From: Jiella pelagia
Lineage (GTDB): Bacteria > Pseudomonadota > Alphaproteobacteria > Rhizobiales > Rhizobiaceae
Length of the DNA: 64,000 nucleotides
Assembly: GCF_026898155.1 (NCBI RefSeq)
Contig: NZ_CP114029.1
Span: 565,501-629,500 of the forward strand
Reading direction: 5' to 3'
The notes beneath the pieces were generated by a model. The model did no database searches. It saw only the letters and a program-made list of their open reading frames with translations, and had not been told where the DNA came from. The translations under genes were made by a program, and so were the position numbers. Of this stretch, positions 28,594 to 39,710 are shown piece after piece. Positions within the stretch are counted from its first letter, which is position 1, and each line of letters begins with the position of its first letter.

Positions 28594-29424
28594 ATGAGCC
28601 AGCCTACGATCATCACCGTCGCCATTACCGGATCCCTGCCGACGAAGGCGAACAACCCGGCGGTGCCGATCACCGTCGCCGAGCAGATCGAATCGACCCA
28701 CGAAGCCTTCGAGGCCGGGGCGAGCCTCGTCCACTGTCACGTCAGGAACGACGACGAGACGCCGTCCTCCGATCCAGAAAAGTTCGCCCGGTTGATGGAG
28801 GGGGTGCGCAGGCACTGTCCCGGCATGATCGTGCAGTTCTCGACGGGCGGGCGCTCCGGCAATGGCCCCGAGCGCGGCGGCATGCTGTCACTGAAGCCGG
28901 ACATGGCCTCGCTGTCGACCGGCTCCGTCAATTTTCCCACCCGCGTCTATGAAAACGCCCCCGATCTCGTCGACTGGCTGGCTGCGGAGATGCTGCGCTA
29001 CGGCGTGAAGCCGGAGATCGAGGCTTTCGATTTGTCGATGATCTTCCAGGCCGTGGAAATGGCAAAGGACGACCGCATCGAAGGCCCCCTGCATGTCCAG
29101 TTCGTCATGGGCGTCAAGAATGCCATGCCGGCGGATCGTGAGAGCTTCGCGTTCTTCGTCAAAACGCTGAAGCGCCTCGCGCCGGACGCCACCTTCACCG
29201 GCGCCGGCATCGGCCGCCACCAGACGACGCTGATCGACTGGAGCCTCGCAGAAGGCGGCCACTGCCGGACAGGACTCGAAGACAACGTCCGTCTTTCCCG
29301 CGCGGAACTGGCGCCGTCCAACGCCGCGCTGGTGCGGCTTGCGGCCGAACGATGTGAGAGCCATGGTCGGCGGGTGGCGACGCCCGCCGAGGCGCGGCGC
29401 ATCCTCTCGCTGCCGGCTGCCTGA
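28594..29424 (+). CDS. BKACE family protein (3-keto-5-aminohexanoate cleavage enzyme family, DUF849)
   Basis: The 276-residue TIM-barrel protein has the zinc-site HCHVRND, the STGGRSG phosphate or carboxylate loop, KPEIEAFDLSMI, and GIGRHQTTLIDWSLAEGGHCRTGLEDN with further metal ligands. BKACE enzymes condense a beta-keto acid with acetyl-CoA to give acetoacetate and an acyl-CoA. Substrates range from 3-keto-5-aminohexanoate to dehydrocarnitine and beta-ketoadipate, and the subgroup cannot be read here. ATG 28594 starts family similarity. No lysine-fermentation genes are nearby, so a carnitine- or adipate-like substrate is as likely. Confidence 0.88.
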   Translation: MSQPTIITVAITGSLPTKANNPAVPITVAEQIESTHEAFEAGASLVHCHVRNDDETPSSDPEKFARLMEGVRRHCPGMIVQFSTGGRSGNGPERGGMLSLKPDMASLSTGSVNFPTRVYENAPDLVDWLAAEMLRYGVKPEIEAFDLSMIFQAVEMAKDDRIEGPLHVQFVMGVKNAMPADRESFAFFVKTLKRLAPDATFTGAGIGRHQTTLIDWSLAEGGHCRTGLEDNVRLSRAELAPSNAALVRLAAERCESHGRRVATPAEARRILSLPAA

Positions 29425-29459
29425 GCCCACCCCCAACATTTCCTGTCCGAAAGTTCTCG

Positions 29460-30302
29460 ATGATCGTTGCCACCACCCGACGCCTCAGCCGCATCTCCCT
29501 CTTCCTCTGGCAGAAGGTGGAAATCTGGACGCTGCTCGGCGCGCTGATCATCGCCGGCGCGATCTGGACATTCGTGTCCATCGCTGGCGAGGTGATGGAA
29601 GGCGACACCCAGGGCCTCGACCGGGACATTCTCCTGGCGCTCCGCTCCAGCGCAGATCCGTCCGACCCGCTCGGGCCGCCATGGCTGGAGGAACTTGGCC
29701 GCGACGTCACGGCGCTCGGCGGCACCGGCATCCTGATCATGATCACCTTCTTCGTGGCGATCTATCTCCTCGTCGCCGGCAAGCGCCGATCGATGGTCAT
29801 GGTCGTCTGCGCCATCTCCAGCGGCTTCCTGATGAGCCAGCTCCTGAAGCGCAGCTTCGACCGGCCGCGGCCCGACCTCGTGCCGCACGGCTCCTACGTC
29901 TACACCGCAAGCTTTCCGAGCGGCCACGCGATGGTCTCGGCGGTGACCTATCTGACGCTTGCGATGCTCCTCGCCCGCGTCGAGCCGCGGCGGCGGCTGC
30001 GCGCCTTTCTCATCGGTATCGCGGTGTTCCTGACGGTGATCATCGGCATCAGCCGCGTCTATCTCGGCGTCCACTGGCCGACCGACGTTCTCGCCGGCTG
30101 GACGGCGGGCGCCGCCTGGGCGCTGATGTGGTGGCTGCTCGCCACCTGGCTCGAAAGCCGCGGCGCGGTTGAACCGAGCCCGCAGAAGGTCGCGGGACCG
30201 GAGACGATCGGGCTCGCCGAACCGGACGAGCGCGCGGCGATTCAGAGGGATCTCGCAAGCCACGGGTCGGCGGCGGGGGAACGGGCCCCGGCCCGGGACT
30301 GA
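29460..30302 (+). CDS. PAP2-family membrane phosphatase
   Basis: The 280-residue membrane protein has the three acid-phosphatase motifs of the PAP2 superfamily: KRSFDRPRP, PSGH (in SFPSGHAM) and SRVYLGVHWPTD, with about six membrane helices. Such enzymes dephosphorylate undecaprenyl pyrophosphate or phosphatidic acid at the outer face of the inner membrane. The hydrophilic C-terminal tail of about 50 residues has no known motif. The substrate is unassigned. Confidence 0.88.
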   Translation: MIVATTRRLSRISLFLWQKVEIWTLLGALIIAGAIWTFVSIAGEVMEGDTQGLDRDILLALRSSADPSDPLGPPWLEELGRDVTALGGTGILIMITFFVAIYLLVAGKRRSMVMVVCAISSGFLMSQLLKRSFDRPRPDLVPHGSYVYTASFPSGHAMVSAVTYLTLAMLLARVEPRRRLRAFLIGIAVFLTVIIGISRVYLGVHWPTDVLAGWTAGAAWALMWWLLATWLESRGAVEPSPQKVAGPETIGLAEPDERAAIQRDLASHGSAAGERAPARD

Positions 30303-30640
30303 CGCGCGAAGCCGACGAGTGGACACCTGCCGCGCCGGCGTCTCAGACTTTCGTCTGAGGCCGGCACAGCGCGCCCCTTTCTTCGCCCATACCTCGCCGC
30401 ATCTCCGGCCGACATGAAATGCCGCGTTCCGCCACTGCGCCGGCCGATTGCACCGCCGTCGCCGGTCTTTCGGCATTCCCCAGCTTTTGCCGTCTTTCGA
30501 TCAACCAGGACTTTTTTCGCTGGTGAGACTTGCCATGCGCGTACCTGCCATGGAATTCATCATGCACACGGACGCGGCGCATCCAACAACGACGCCGGGC
30601 CGTTCACCCTGACCAATAAGAACCCGCACAAAGGCGGTCG
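30303..30640. other. intergenic region upstream of the liv operon
   Basis: This 338-base stretch holds a probable terminator hairpin (30334-30365) and should contain the liv promoter, which I cannot place with confidence. AAAGGCGG precedes the livH start. No coding frame is convincing. Confidence 0.4.
30334..30365 (+). terminator. hairpin, possible terminator after the PAP2 gene
   Basis: GCCGG-TCTCAGAC pairs with GTCTGAG-GCCGGC around a TTTC loop, with a small bulge. No clear T tract follows, so Rho-independent action is uncertain. Confidence 0.45.
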
Positions 30641-31558
<918 letters not shown>

Positions 31559-31564
31559 TCGAAC

Positions 31565-33019
31565 ATGGCCGAACCGACTTCCGCCGCCGCCAACCGACCG
31601 GAAGGCGCCGAGCGCCTTTCCGAAGACCGCCGCGATGCGATGCGCGGCGAACCGCCCTTCGTTGAAGCGCCGAGCGAGGACACCCGCCTCGTTCGCTCGC
31701 TCAAGGAAGCGGCGATCACCGCCGGGCTCGTCGCGGTGCTGACCATCTTCTTCTTCGCCTTCAGGACCGATATCGCCGTCGGCGGCCTGCAGCTCAGCCT
31801 CGATCCGATGTTGTGGATCACCTGGGTCGCCGTCGCCTTCGCCGCACGCTTCGCCCTGTCCTACTTCGTCTTCGCAGGTGAGCGCCCGACGGTCGCCGGA
31901 TGGAAGAAGGTCGCGGCGTCCACCCGCGGCTGGCCGGTTGGAAAGGTGTTTGGCGTCGTCCTCCTTCTCGTCGCGCTCACCCTGCCCATCCTGCTCTCGG
32001 TCTTCCTGCCGAGCCAGAACCGCTACCTTCTCGACTTGGCGATCCTCATCCTCACCTATGTGATGCTCGGCTGGGGCCTCAACATCGTCGTCGGTCTCGC
32101 GGGCCTCCTCGATCTCGGCTATGTCGCTTTCTACGCAGTCGGCGCCTATTCCTTCGCGCTGCTCGCCACGAATTTCGACCTCGGCTTCTGGGTCTGCCTG
32201 CCGATGGCCGGGCTGTTCGCCGCCATGTGGGGCATCGTCCTCGGCTTCCCGGTGCTGCGGCTGAGAGGCGACTATCTCGCCATCGTGACGCTCGCCTTCG
32301 GCGAGATCATCCGCATCGTCCTTCTCAACTGGTACGAATTCACCGGCGGGCCGAACGGCATTCTCGGCATTCCGAAGCCAACCCTCTTCGGCCTCGAATT
32401 CTCCCGCGGCGAAGGCTCGTTCTCGGACTTCTTCGGGCTGGAATATTCCACCATCCAGCGCTTCGTCTTCCTCTACTACATCATCCTGGCCTTGGCGCTT
32501 CTGACCAACTTCGTGACGATGCGGATGCGCAAGCTCCCCGTCGGCCGGGCTTGGGAAGCGCTGCGCGAGGATGAGATCGCCTGCCGTTCGCTCGGCATCA
32601 ACACCGTCAACGTCAAGCTCACCGCATTCGCCACGGGCGCGATGTTCGGCGGCTTTGCCGGCTCTTTCTTCGCCACCCGTCAGGGCTTCATCTCGCCGGA
32701 AAGCTTCACCTTCATCGAATCGGCGATCATCCTCGCGATCGTCGTGCTTGGCGGCCTCGGCTCGCAGCTTGGCGTCGTCATCGCCTCGGTGGTGATGATC
32801 GGCGGCATCGAGCTCTTGCGAAACCTCACCGGGCTCCAGGCGATCTTCGGTGCCGGCTTCGATCCGACCCAGTACCGCATGCTGATCTTCGGCCTTGCCA
32901 TGGTGCTGATCATGGTCTGGAAGCCGCGCGGCCTCGTTTCCACCCGCTCGCCATCGGCCGTCTACAAGGAAAAGAAGGTCATCGGCGCCGATCTCGTCGC
33001 ACAGGGCGAGGGTCACTGA
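31565..33019 (+). CDS. livM: branched-chain amino acid ABC transporter permease LivM
   Basis: This 484-residue permease is the partner of LivH. It has a hydrophilic N-terminus of about 50 residues, extra N-terminal helices, and the core [59 protein letters not shown] and [11 protein letters not shown]. The length is within the range of alphaproteobacterial LivM. Its TGA overlaps the livG ATG. An intact GAGCTC lies at 32810-32815. Confidence 0.95.
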   Translation: MAEPTSAAANRPEGAERLSEDRRDAMRGEPPFVEAPSEDTRLVRSLKEAAITAGLVAVLTIFFFAFRTDIAVGGLQLSLDPMLWITWVAVAFAARFALSYFVFAGERPTVAGWKKVAASTRGWPVGKVFGVVLLLVALTLPILLSVFLPSQNRYLLDLAILILTYVMLGWGLNIVVGLAGLLDLGYVAFYAVGAYSFALLATNFDLGFWVCLPMAGLFAAMWGIVLGFPVLRLRGDYLAIVTLAFGEIIRIVLLNWYEFTGGPNGILGIPKPTLFGLEFSRGEGSFSDFFGLEYSTIQRFVFLYYIILALALLTNFVTMRMRKLPVGRAWEALREDEIACRSLGINTVNVKLTAFATGAMFGGFAGSFFATRQGFISPESFTFIESAIILAIVVLGGLGSQLGVVIASVVMIGGIELLRNLTGLQAIFGAGFDPTQYRMLIFGLAMVLIMVWKPRGLVSTRSPSAVYKEKKVIGADLVAQGEGH

Positions 33020-33978
33020 TGCAGAAAGAACATCGCAACTGGGCCGCCGATCCGGTCCTTTCGGTCGAGCATCTGACGATGCGCTTCGGCGGCCTCGTCG
33101 CCGTCGATGATCTCTCCTTCGACGTCGGGCGCGGCGATATCACCGCCCTCATCGGCCCGAACGGCGCCGGCAAGACCACCGTCTTCAACTGCGTCACCGG
33201 CTTCTACAAGCCGACCGAGGGGCGCATCACGCTGCGCCGCGACGGCACGGTCTCGACGGAAGAACTCGCCGAACTCACCCGCGGCGGCAATCAGTATCGA
33301 AAGACCGACAAGGGCTCGATCTTCCTTCTGGAACGCATGGCCGACTTCAGGATCACCGAGATCGCCGGTGTCGCCCGCACCTTTCAGAACATCCGCCTGT
33401 TCGGCGGCATGACCGTGCTGGAGAATCTCCTCGTCGCCCAGCACAATGAGCTGATGCGCGCCTCGAACTATACGATCGGCGGTCTTCTGGGCCTTCCCGG
33501 CTATCGCCGGGCGGCGGAAGCGGCCAAGGAAAAGGCAGTCGAGTGGCTGCGCCGGGTCGATCTCCTCGACCGCGCCGATGATCCGGCCGCCGATCTGCCC
33601 TATGGGGCGCAACGGCGGCTGGAAATCGCGCGGGCGCTGTGCACCAATCCGGTGCTCCTGTGCCTCGACGAGCCGGCCGCCGGCCTTAATCCGCGGGAAT
33701 CGGCCGAACTCAACACGCTCTTGAAGTCCATCCGCGACGACCACGGCGTCTCGGTCCTGTTGATCGAGCACGACATGGGCGTCGTCATGGAGATCTCCGA
33801 CCACATCATCGTGCTCGACTACGGCAAGAAGATCTCCGACGGCACGGCGTCCGCCGTGCGCAACGATCCCAAGGTGATCGCCGCCTATCTCGGCGTCGAC
33901 GACGAGGAGGTCGAGGAGGTCGAGCGTGATCTTCACGTGAAGCCAGGCGCGGCAACCGCCGAGGGAGGCCCCCAGTGA
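33019..33978 (+). CDS. livG: branched-chain amino acid ABC transporter ATPase LivG
   Basis: The 319-residue ATPase has Walker A GPNGAGKTT, a signature-like LPYGAQRRLEIARAL, Walker B VLLCLDEPAAGLNP and the switch His in LLIEHDM. The signature motif is YGAQ rather than LSGGQ, as usual for LivG. There is an insertion of about 30 residues after the Walker A region (RGGNQYRKTDKGSIF) that is common in alphaproteobacterial LivG. It overlaps livF by four bases. Confidence 0.95.
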   Translation: MQKEHRNWAADPVLSVEHLTMRFGGLVAVDDLSFDVGRGDITALIGPNGAGKTTVFNCVTGFYKPTEGRITLRRDGTVSTEELAELTRGGNQYRKTDKGSIFLLERMADFRITEIAGVARTFQNIRLFGGMTVLENLLVAQHNELMRASNYTIGGLLGLPGYRRAAEAAKEKAVEWLRRVDLLDRADDPAADLPYGAQRRLEIARALCTNPVLLCLDEPAAGLNPRESAELNTLLKSIRDDHGVSVLLIEHDMGVVMEISDHIIVLDYGKKISDGTASAVRNDPKVIAAYLGVDDEEVEEVERDLHVKPGAATAEGGPQ

Positions 33979-34727
33979 GCGCGGCGCAACACATCGAGAC
34001 AGCGGCCGAGCCGATCCTCACCGTGCGCGGCGTCGAGACCTTCTACGGCAAGATCCAGGCGCTGCGCGGCGTCGACATCGACGTCAATCGCGGCGAGATC
34101 GTCACGCTCATCGGGGCGAACGGGGCTGGCAAGTCGACGCTGATGATGACGATCTGCGGCAATCCGCAGGCGCGCTCCGGCCAGATCGTCTACAACGGCA
34201 CGGACATCACCACCCTGCCGACCCACGACATCATGTCGATGTCGATCGCGCAGTCGCCCGAAGGCAGGCGCATCTTCCCGCGCATGACGGTCATGGAAAA
34301 CCTCCAGATGGGGGCGATCCTCGAGGACGAGAAGTATTTCGACGATGACCTGCGCAAGGTGTTCGAACTGTTTCCCCGGCTGAAGGAACGCCGCGGACAG
34401 CGCGGCGGCACCCTGTCGGGCGGCGAACAGCAGATGCTGGCGATCGGCCGGGCGCTGATGAGCCGTCCGAAGCTGCTTCTCCTCGACGAGCCCTCGCTCG
34501 GCCTCGCCCCCCTCGTCGTCAAGCAGATCTTCGAGGCGATCCGTGAACTCAACATAAACGAGGGGCTGACGGTCTTCCTCGTCGAGCAGAACGCCTTCCA
34601 TGCCCTGCGCCTCGCCCATCGGGGCTACGTCATGGTCAACGGATCCATCACCATGGCAGGCACCGGCCGGGAGCTCCTCGCGAGGGAAGAAGTTCGCAGC
34701 GCCTACCTCGAAGGGGGAGCACACTGA
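33975..34727 (+). CDS. livF: branched-chain amino acid ABC transporter ATPase LivF
   Basis: The 250-residue ATPase has Walker [13 protein letters not shown] signature [15 protein letters not shown], Walker [14 protein letters not shown] and a switch region [12 protein letters not shown]. It pairs with LivG to energise the transporter. The ATGA overlap with livG indicates coupled translation. The length is slightly above the typical 235-240 because of an N-terminal extension. Confidence 0.95.
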   Translation: MSAAQHIETAAEPILTVRGVETFYGKIQALRGVDIDVNRGEIVTLIGANGAGKSTLMMTICGNPQARSGQIVYNGTDITTLPTHDIMSMSIAQSPEGRRIFPRMTVMENLQMGAILEDEKYFDDDLRKVFELFPRLKERRGQRGGTLSGGEQQMLAIGRALMSRPKLLLLDEPSLGLAPLVVKQIFEAIRELNINEGLTVFLVEQNAFHALRLAHRGYVMVNGSITMAGTGRELLAREEVRSAYLEGGAH

Positions 34728-34728
34728 C

Positions 34729-35082
34729 ATGACGCCGGAAATGGGCATCATCTGGGAAGTCACCTTCTGGGAGTTCCTCTTCGTCACCGTCATCCTGGGC
34801 GGTGGCGGCGCCTGGATGATCGGCCGGTCTACGGCGCTGACCTGGAGCGGGTGGGGGCTCCTTGCCTTCTACCTCGTGCTGTTGGCGCTGGCCGTTCGGT
34901 TCATCCACTTCGCGCTGTTCAACGGCACGTTCTTCCTTCCCGTTTCGACCTTCGGCACCGGCTTATACTACGGCATCATCGACTATATCGTCCTTGTTGC
35001 CATTGCCGCTGCTGGACGTACAGTCGTGCGGAAGCAGCAGATGTCGCGGCAGTACGGCTTTCTCGACAGGCAAGCTGCCTGA
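34729..35082 (+). CDS. DUF6867 small membrane protein of the liv operon
   Basis: This 117-residue protein has about three membrane helices (FWEFLFVTVILGGGGAWMIG, WGLLAFYLVLLALAVRFIHF, YYGIIDYIVLVAIAAAG) and a basic C-terminus ending RQYGFLDRQ. The pattern is the DUF6867 family, found in liv operons of Rhizobiales between livF and livK. The start codon lies one base after the livF stop. It may assist permease assembly, but no function has been shown. Confidence 0.82.
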   Translation: MTPEMGIIWEVTFWEFLFVTVILGGGGAWMIGRSTALTWSGWGLLAFYLVLLALAVRFIHFALFNGTFFLPVSTFGTGLYYGIIDYIVLVAIAAAGRTVVRKQQMSRQYGFLDRQAA

Positions 35083-35150
35083 ATTTCGAGCGAGCTGGGA
35101 TACTCTACCCGATTGTGCTTCCATCCGGGGAGTTTCCGGGCTTTAATCCC

Positions 35151-35181
35151 CAGCAGGTAGGGGGAGGTTTACTACCTGCTG
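35151..35181 (+). promoter_or_regulatory. perfect hairpin in the DUF6867-livK gap
   Basis: CAGCAGGTAG (35151-35160) and CTACCTGCTG (35172-35181) form a perfect 10-base stem with a purine-rich 11-base loop, 46 bases before the livK start. No T tract follows, so it is more likely an mRNA-stabilising or processing element allowing high livK expression than a terminator. Confidence 0.55.
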
Positions 35182-35227
35182 CGGCCACAGCGTCGCAGAA
35201 CCAATCAACACAAGGAAGATTCGGATT

Positions 35228-36325
<1,098 letters not shown>

Positions 36326-36406
36326 GCTCACCCCGACAGGATGATACAGGCCGGCGTGACGGCCGCGGACCAGAAGAACGACTGATCCGACTGCCCCGCT
36401 GGAGAT

Positions 36407-36441
36407 GGAAACGCCCGGAAGCTCTGCTTTCGGGCGTTTCC
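36407..36441 (+). terminator. intrinsic terminator after livK
   Basis: GGAAACGCCCGGAAGC and GCTTTCGGGCGTTTCC form a 16-base stem with a single G-T pair and a 3-base loop TCT. The 3' arm contains TTT, but a long T tract is lacking. It sits 82 bases after the livK stop. Confidence 0.75.
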
Positions 36442-36509
36442 CTTGGCCGACCACCGAGCCCGGCCGAGCGCGCCCCCGCGAACTGGCCGGTCGGCCGGCC
36501 ATGCCATCG

Positions 36510-36908
36510 TCAGTGAAGAAGGCTCTTTGAGCGGCGGCGACGGTTTCGCGGGCTCCGCTCAGGCTTGAGATGGCCGATGACGGGTTCGACGGCCGCTCGC
36601 CTTCGCGTTGCGCGCAGGTTGGCGTCGGTCATGCCGCGTTTCTGGGCCCGAGGTACAGACATTGAAGCGGTGGCTTTGCGGGCGTTGTGGCCCTTGTAGC
36701 CGGCATCGGCGACGATCCGGGTCAGCGCGGCGCCGACTTGGGCCTCGATGGCTGAAATGACGTTTGCGAGCGCGGGCCCGTCATATGGTTTGCCGGGCAA
36801 TGCCGCGACATGGGTGACGAACCGGCCGCCCTTCGAGCGCTTCAAGGTGGTTGCGATGGCTACTTTGACGCAGAACTTGCAAGGCTGGTGCGCCTTGTCC
36901 TTGCTGAT
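36510..36908 (-). pseudogene. remnant of an IS5/IS1182-like transposase
   Basis: The reading frame gives ISKDKAHQ, VKVAIATTLKRSKGG, HVAALPGKPYDG, RIVADAGYKGHNA and RRRAAVEPVIGHLKPE. This is the middle and C-terminal part of an IS5-group transposase, including the second DDE Asp (VADAGYKG) and the Glu (VEPVIGHLK). The N-terminal third is missing (an in-frame stop precedes ISK), and the C-terminal end degenerates after HLKPE into RSPRNRRRR. No inverted repeats could be paired. It lies just beyond the livK terminator. Confidence 0.8.
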
Positions 36909-37163
36909 TCATTATCTCGAGCCTCGACAGGACATCATGCCTGGAGGCATTGAACATCATGTTGGTTTCAATCCCGGCCTGCGCCGAGCATCCGGCTTTG
37001 CATCCGACATCCTGATGCGTTCAATGAACGCATGCGCAGTCGGCTTCGCCCGGAAACAGTCACTATCGCTTCCTCGCCGGAGCTGTCCGCGCGCCGTCCC
37101 GCACCACGACGTCGGAGCTGCTCGTCGGGGGAACGCACAAGTGCCCTGACCGTCGCTGACGCG
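36909..37163. other. degraded sequence between IS remnant and marR
   Basis: I see no gene here. The segment next to the IS remnant may hold further transposase debris, but no frame is long enough to prove it. Confidence 0.3.
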
Positions 37164-37610
37164 TCAGTGGCTGATCGCGCGATCGAGCGCCATCAGTCCG
37201 ACCTCGAGGCCGTTCCGCTCCTCCTCCGACAGGCTCTTCAGAACCGCCGACTCAGCTTCGTACATCTTCGGCATGAGATGACCGAGTGTCTCCCAACCCG
37301 CTTCGGTGAGGGTCAGATATTCGAAGCGGCGGTCGGAGGTCGCGCGTTCCCGCAGCACCCAGCCGCGCTGATCGAGCGACGCGACGGCGCGGCTCACCTT
37401 CGTCTTGTCCATAGCCGTCATCTCAACGATGTCGGAAGACGTCAGCTTGGTGCGATCGCTGCCGAGGGCGAGAAGGACGGCGAATTCCGGCGACGTCAGC
37501 CCCTGTTCTCGCTTATGCACCCGCGACGTGACACGTCCGAGCGCCGTCGCAGCGCGAATCAACCTGTTTGAAACAAGGCGCGGTGGATTTCGATGCGTAA
37601 GACCTCCCAT
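37164..37610 (-). CDS. MarR-family transcriptional regulator
   Basis: The 148-residue protein has a winged helix: LTSPEFAVLLALG, TSSDIVEMTAMDKTKVSRAVASLDQRGWVLR, the wing DRRFEYLTLTEAG, and C-terminal dimerisation helices ending GLMALDRAISH. It is divergent from acpXL with a 371-base gap, so it might regulate either itself or the lipid A genes. There is no direct evidence. The ligand is unknown. Confidence 0.85.
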   Translation of the reverse strand: MGGLTHRNPPRLVSNRLIRAATALGRVTSRVHKREQGLTSPEFAVLLALGSDRTKLTSSDIVEMTAMDKTKVSRAVASLDQRGWVLRERATSDRRFEYLTLTEAGWETLGHLMPKMYEAESAVLKSLSEEERNGLEVGLMALDRAISH

Positions 37611-37981
37611 GATCCGTCCCTTGGCTGACTTGGTTTCTTATCGTTACGAACGATCCACGGCAGAACCGCCTCAATCCAGATCTCTGCCCTCGCTGTCACA
37701 ACCGACTCGATCAGGGCGCCTTGGTGCAAGCCAGAGGGGACGCCCAAGGACCACCTCAACCGCAACTTTGCGCGCTTTTCCTCAACTTTCAAGTCGAGAC
37801 TGTTGAAAACGAGGGGTATTCACGCGACTGTGCCGTGCCGTGATCGGTCGACGGAAGTCGCCGTTTTCCCGGTCGTCGTTCCATGGCGCCGGCGCCAATT
37901 CGAAGAGACTTTGCTTTTCGCCGGTCTTTTCCCTATAGCATCGCGCCAATCTGGAAAGACCACGCGTATAAGGATAGGTCA
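37611..37981. other. intergenic region between marR and acpXL
   Basis: This 371-base divergent control region contains a probable acpXL promoter (37911-37938) and should contain the marR promoter on the other strand, which I cannot place. No palindromic operator of the length expected for MarR is obvious. Confidence 0.4.
37911..37938 (+). promoter_or_regulatory. predicted sigma-70-type promoter of acpXL
   Basis: TTGCTT at 37911-37916 and CTATAG at 37933-37938 are separated by 16 bases, about 44 bases before the TTG start of acpXL. Confidence 0.5.
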
Positions 37982-38266
37982 TTGTCCTCCACATTCGACC
38001 GGGTCGCTGACATCATTGCCGAGACGAGCGAGATCGATCGCGCTGAAATCACGCCGGAAAGCCACACGATCGAGGATCTCGGCATCGATTCCCTCGACTT
38101 TCTCGACATCGTCTTTGCGATCGACAAGGAATTCGGCATCAAGATCCCGCTGGAGAAATGGACTCAGCAAGTCAACGAGGGGCAGGCTCCGACCGAGGAG
38201 TACTTCGTTCTCAAGAACCTCTGCGCCAAGATCGATGAGCTGCGAGCCGCCAAGGCCGCCGGCTGA
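37982..38266 (+). CDS. acpXL: specialised acyl carrier protein AcpXL
   Basis: The 94-residue acyl carrier protein carries the growing very-long-chain (27-hydroxyoctacosanoate type) acyl group of rhizobial lipid A. The sequence [36 protein letters not shown] with the phosphopantetheine Ser, and [16 protein letters not shown] are diagnostic for AcpXL. I chose a TTG start at 37982 because it gives the known AcpXL N-terminus and AAGGA lies seven bases upstream. The longer frame from ATG 37883 runs over the promoter. The usual next gene, fabZXL, is not present. Confidence 0.93.
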   Translation: MSSTFDRVADIIAETSEIDRAEITPESHTIEDLGIDSLDFLDIVFAIDKEFGIKIPLEKWTQQVNEGQAPTEEYFVLKNLCAKIDELRAAKAAG

Positions 38267-38413
38267 GGCCGACCGAACGCCGATGAGGGTGCGATGACGG
38301 TTTCGCGTGGGGGAGAACGCAGCGCGAAGCTCTCGTGGTCCGCGCGTCGGCGGAAGCTGTGACGGCGACCCCGCTCATCTTGCCGCCGAAGTCGAAACTG
38401 ACGGATTTTTTGT

Positions 38414-39626
38414 ATGAGCAACACGCCCAGGGACGTTCTGATCACCGGGATCGGTCTGGTATCCTCCCTCGGCGAGGGCATCGACACGCATCTCGATCTC
38501 TTCGAGCGGGGCCCGGGTCTTCAGCCGAACATCAAGAGTGCAGGCTACGAGCCCTATTTCGTCCACGGCCTGCCGCCGATCGACTGGTCGCGGCAGATCC
38601 CGAAAAAGGGCGACCTGCGCCAGATGGAGACCTGGCAGAAGCTCGGCACCTATTCGGCCGGGCTGGCGCTCGAAGACGCCGGCATCCCGATGGACGAAAC
38701 CGTGCGCGGCGAGATCGACATGATCGTCGCGGCCGGCGGCGGCGAGCGGGACGCGGCGGTCGACGCCATGGTGATGGACCGCGCCCGCGGATCGAACGAC
38801 ACCGAGAAGGTCATTAACGACACGTTGTCGACGGAGACTCAGGCCGACGCTGTTCCTCGCCCAGCTCTCCAATCTCCTCGCCGGCAACATCTCGATCGTC
38901 CACAAGGTCACCGGGTCGTCCCGCACCTTCATGGGAGAGGAAGCGGCCGGGATTTCGGCACTCTATTCCGCCAGGGCGCGCATCGCGTCCGGCCAGAGCG
39001 AGATCTGCCTCGTCGGCGGCGCGTTCTCGGCCGAGCGCAAGGATCTGATCCTCAATTTCGACCTCGCCGGGCTGATGCTGAAGGACGAGTGGCGGCCGGT
39101 CTTCGCCCGCTCCGGCGCTCATAGCGGCATCGCGATCGGCAGCGTCGGGGCCTTCCTCGTGCTGGAATCGCCGGAGCATGCCGCCAGGCGCGCCGCGCGA
39201 GCCTATGCCAGGCTCGTTTCGGCCGCCGGCGATCGCGGCCGCCGCGACCGGGACCGGACCGCCAGACGTTTTGGCGATCTCCTGCCAGATGTCTCCCAAA
39301 CGAATGGCGACGTCCTCGTCCTTTCCGGCGCCACCGGTCTCGGCGACCTTGTCGACATTGAGCGCGGCGTTCTCGCCGAGCGCCTGCCGGGCTCGCCGAT
39401 CCGCGCCTATGGCACGATGCTCGGCCACTCCTTCGAGGCACAGATGCCGGCCGGTGTCGCACTCGCGGCCGGGGCGCTTGCCCGCAGAACCGCGATCCCA
39501 CCCTTCGACAGCGGCGAAGAGCGGCCGGCAGACAGCGCGCCGCGCCATGTCGTCGTCACCAGCATCGGCCATCTTCATGGCGAGGGCGTCTGCCACCTCG
39601 AGACCATCGAAGGTGCCGGTTCTTGA
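38414..39626 (+). CDS. ketoacyl-ACP synthase-like partner FabF2XL, lacking the catalytic Cys (frameshifted here)
   Basis: The 403-residue thiolase-fold protein is the first of two ketosynthase genes of the acpXL locus. The usual active-site STACASG is replaced by VTGSSRTFMG, so the catalytic Cys is missing, and the first catalytic His region (NAHGTS) reads SGATGL. The second His (MLGHSFEAQ) is kept. This is the pattern of a chain-length-factor-type partner, which would act as a heterodimer with the following complete ketosynthase. One extra base at 38834-38840 (GAGACTC for GAGCTC) splits it. Removal gives S-T-E-L-R-P-T-L-F. No other residue is disturbed. Confidence 0.85.
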
Positions 39627-39710
39627 TGGCCGGCCGGGCCGTATCGCCGTGAAACGGCCAGCCGGTCACATCCGCAAAGTTGCAAGTCCGTTCGATTCGA
39701 GGAAACGTCC

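Noticed and set aside
38267..38413. A short frame (22 codons from ATG 38294) as a remnant of fabZXL
   Set aside because: Its translation has no similarity to a dehydratase and it is too short to support.
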